From NCBI GenBank assembly GCA_938023895.1, contig CALJDH010000336.1:1-5145 (forward strand): a stretch of 5,145 nucleotides of DNA. The letters run 5' to 3'. This stretch comes from an uncultured Aliiroseovarius sp. Its GTDB lineage: Bacteria; Pseudomonadota; Alphaproteobacteria; Rhodobacterales; Rhodobacteraceae. The notes under the pieces were generated by a model. The model was not told the DNA's origin. It ran no database searches and was given only the letters and a program-made list of their open reading frames with translations. Below, piece after piece: positions 4,894 through 5,145 of the stretch (position 1 is its first letter; each line of letters begins with the position of its first letter). Both the position numbers and the translations under genes were made by a program.

Positions 4894-5145
4894 TTAAGAT
4901 CCCGCCCCCACCGGTGACACTGCTCGCTGATACAGGTGCCATGTCGTGTGACCAAGGATCGGTAGCGTGAAGATCAGGCCAAAGAACGCAGACGCCAGCG
5001 ACAGCAGAATGGTGACCGAGATTATCGCCGCCCATGTTAGCATCGTCACCGGGTTTGCCGTGACGACGCGCACGGATGTCAGCATTGCGGTCACGAAATC
5101 AACCTCGCGGTCCAGCAGCATGGGCATGGCGACCACGGTGACCGA
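4894..5145 (-). CDS. DUF2189 integral membrane protein (C-terminal part)
   Basis: The minus-strand frame is open from the window edge to a TAA at 4896-4894, showing the last 83 residues. The sequence MPMLLDREVDFVTAMLTSV, followed by ANPVTMLTWAAII and then FTLPILGHTTWHLYQRAV, is the well-conserved C-terminal part of DUF2189, a family of multi-pass membrane proteins common in alphaproteobacteria, with no assigned function. Two hydrophobic stretches separated by a short turn (WAAIISVTILLSL, then FFGLIFTLPILG) fit the last membrane segment or hairpin. The start codon and N-terminal segments lie beyond the window; the GTG at 5136-5134 is internal to the conserved block, not a true start. It is followed on the same strand by the lipoprotein gene 100 bases away, which may or may not be co-transcribed. 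Confidence 0.85.
   Translation of the reverse strand, partial: SVTVVAMPMLLDREVDFVTAMLTSVRVVTANPVTMLTWAAIISVTILLSLASAFFGLIFTLPILGHTTWHLYQRAVSPVGAGS

Noticed and set aside
4538..4917. Several plus-strand open frames of 78-108 codons opposite the lipoprotein gene
   Set aside because: Antisense to a gene with a clear signal peptide and lipobox; translations are Arg/Pro/Ser-rich and featureless.
4794..4955. N-terminal extension of the lipoprotein to an ATG at 4955
   Set aside because: It would bury the lipoprotein signal peptide 54 residues inside the protein and overlaps the DUF2189 gene; the internal ATG at 4793 has its own purine-rich binding site.

Overview
The window looks like a piece of an alphaproteobacterial chromosome, most likely a marine Rhodobacteraceae (Roseobacter-group) species. 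I base this on moderate-to-high GC, an L3 protein with an Ala/Glu/Pro-rich tail, a 68-residue CspA protein typical of the group, a DUF2189 membrane protein and a Tat-type YkuD enzyme. This is family-level recognition from memory, not a database match.

Left part (1-2540): a cold-shock gene (csp, 84-290) ends in its own terminator hairpin. It is followed by a 241-base gap that holds a plausible sigma-70 promoter (372-400) and a structured leader for the S10 ribosomal operon. The leader has a GC hairpin followed by T-rich sequence (possible attenuator, 418-456). It also has a second bulged hairpin (467-499) whose bulge is a Shine-Dalgarno-like GGG and whose loop carries the ATG of an 11-codon ORF ending 13 bases before rpsJ. 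The operon itself is rpsJ-rplC-rplD-rplW (S10, L3, L4, L23), tightly packed with two 4-base ATGA overlaps. It stops at a very strong intrinsic terminator directly after rplW. rplB, the usual next gene, is not in the window.

Middle part (2541-4504): two plus-strand genes unrelated to ribosomes follow. The first is a lower-GC glycosyltransferase-like protein (2622-3602). The second, behind a gap containing a perfect 16-base palindrome next to a TTGACT box, is an exported L,D-transpeptidase (3739-4449) with an intact Cys catalytic motif. A long hairpin (4461-4504) serves as a terminator for this gene and for the convergent gene beyond it.

Right part (4515-5145): on the minus strand there is a small lipoprotein (4515-4793) and, upstream of it, the C-terminal end of a DUF2189 multi-pass membrane protein that runs off the window. 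The 100-base gap between them is strikingly G-rich on the plus strand and contains a canonical four-tract G-quadruplex motif.

The four ribosomal genes form one expression unit feeding 30S and 50S assembly. The glycosyltransferase, L,D-transpeptidase and lipoprotein are all plausibly concerned with the cell envelope, but nothing in the sequence shows that they act together. I saw no CRISPR array, transposase, phage gene, tRNA or rRNA, and no clear novel multi-gene system. The most interesting unexplained material is regulatory: the S10 leader, the palindrome before the L,D-transpeptidase, and the G-quadruplex motif.
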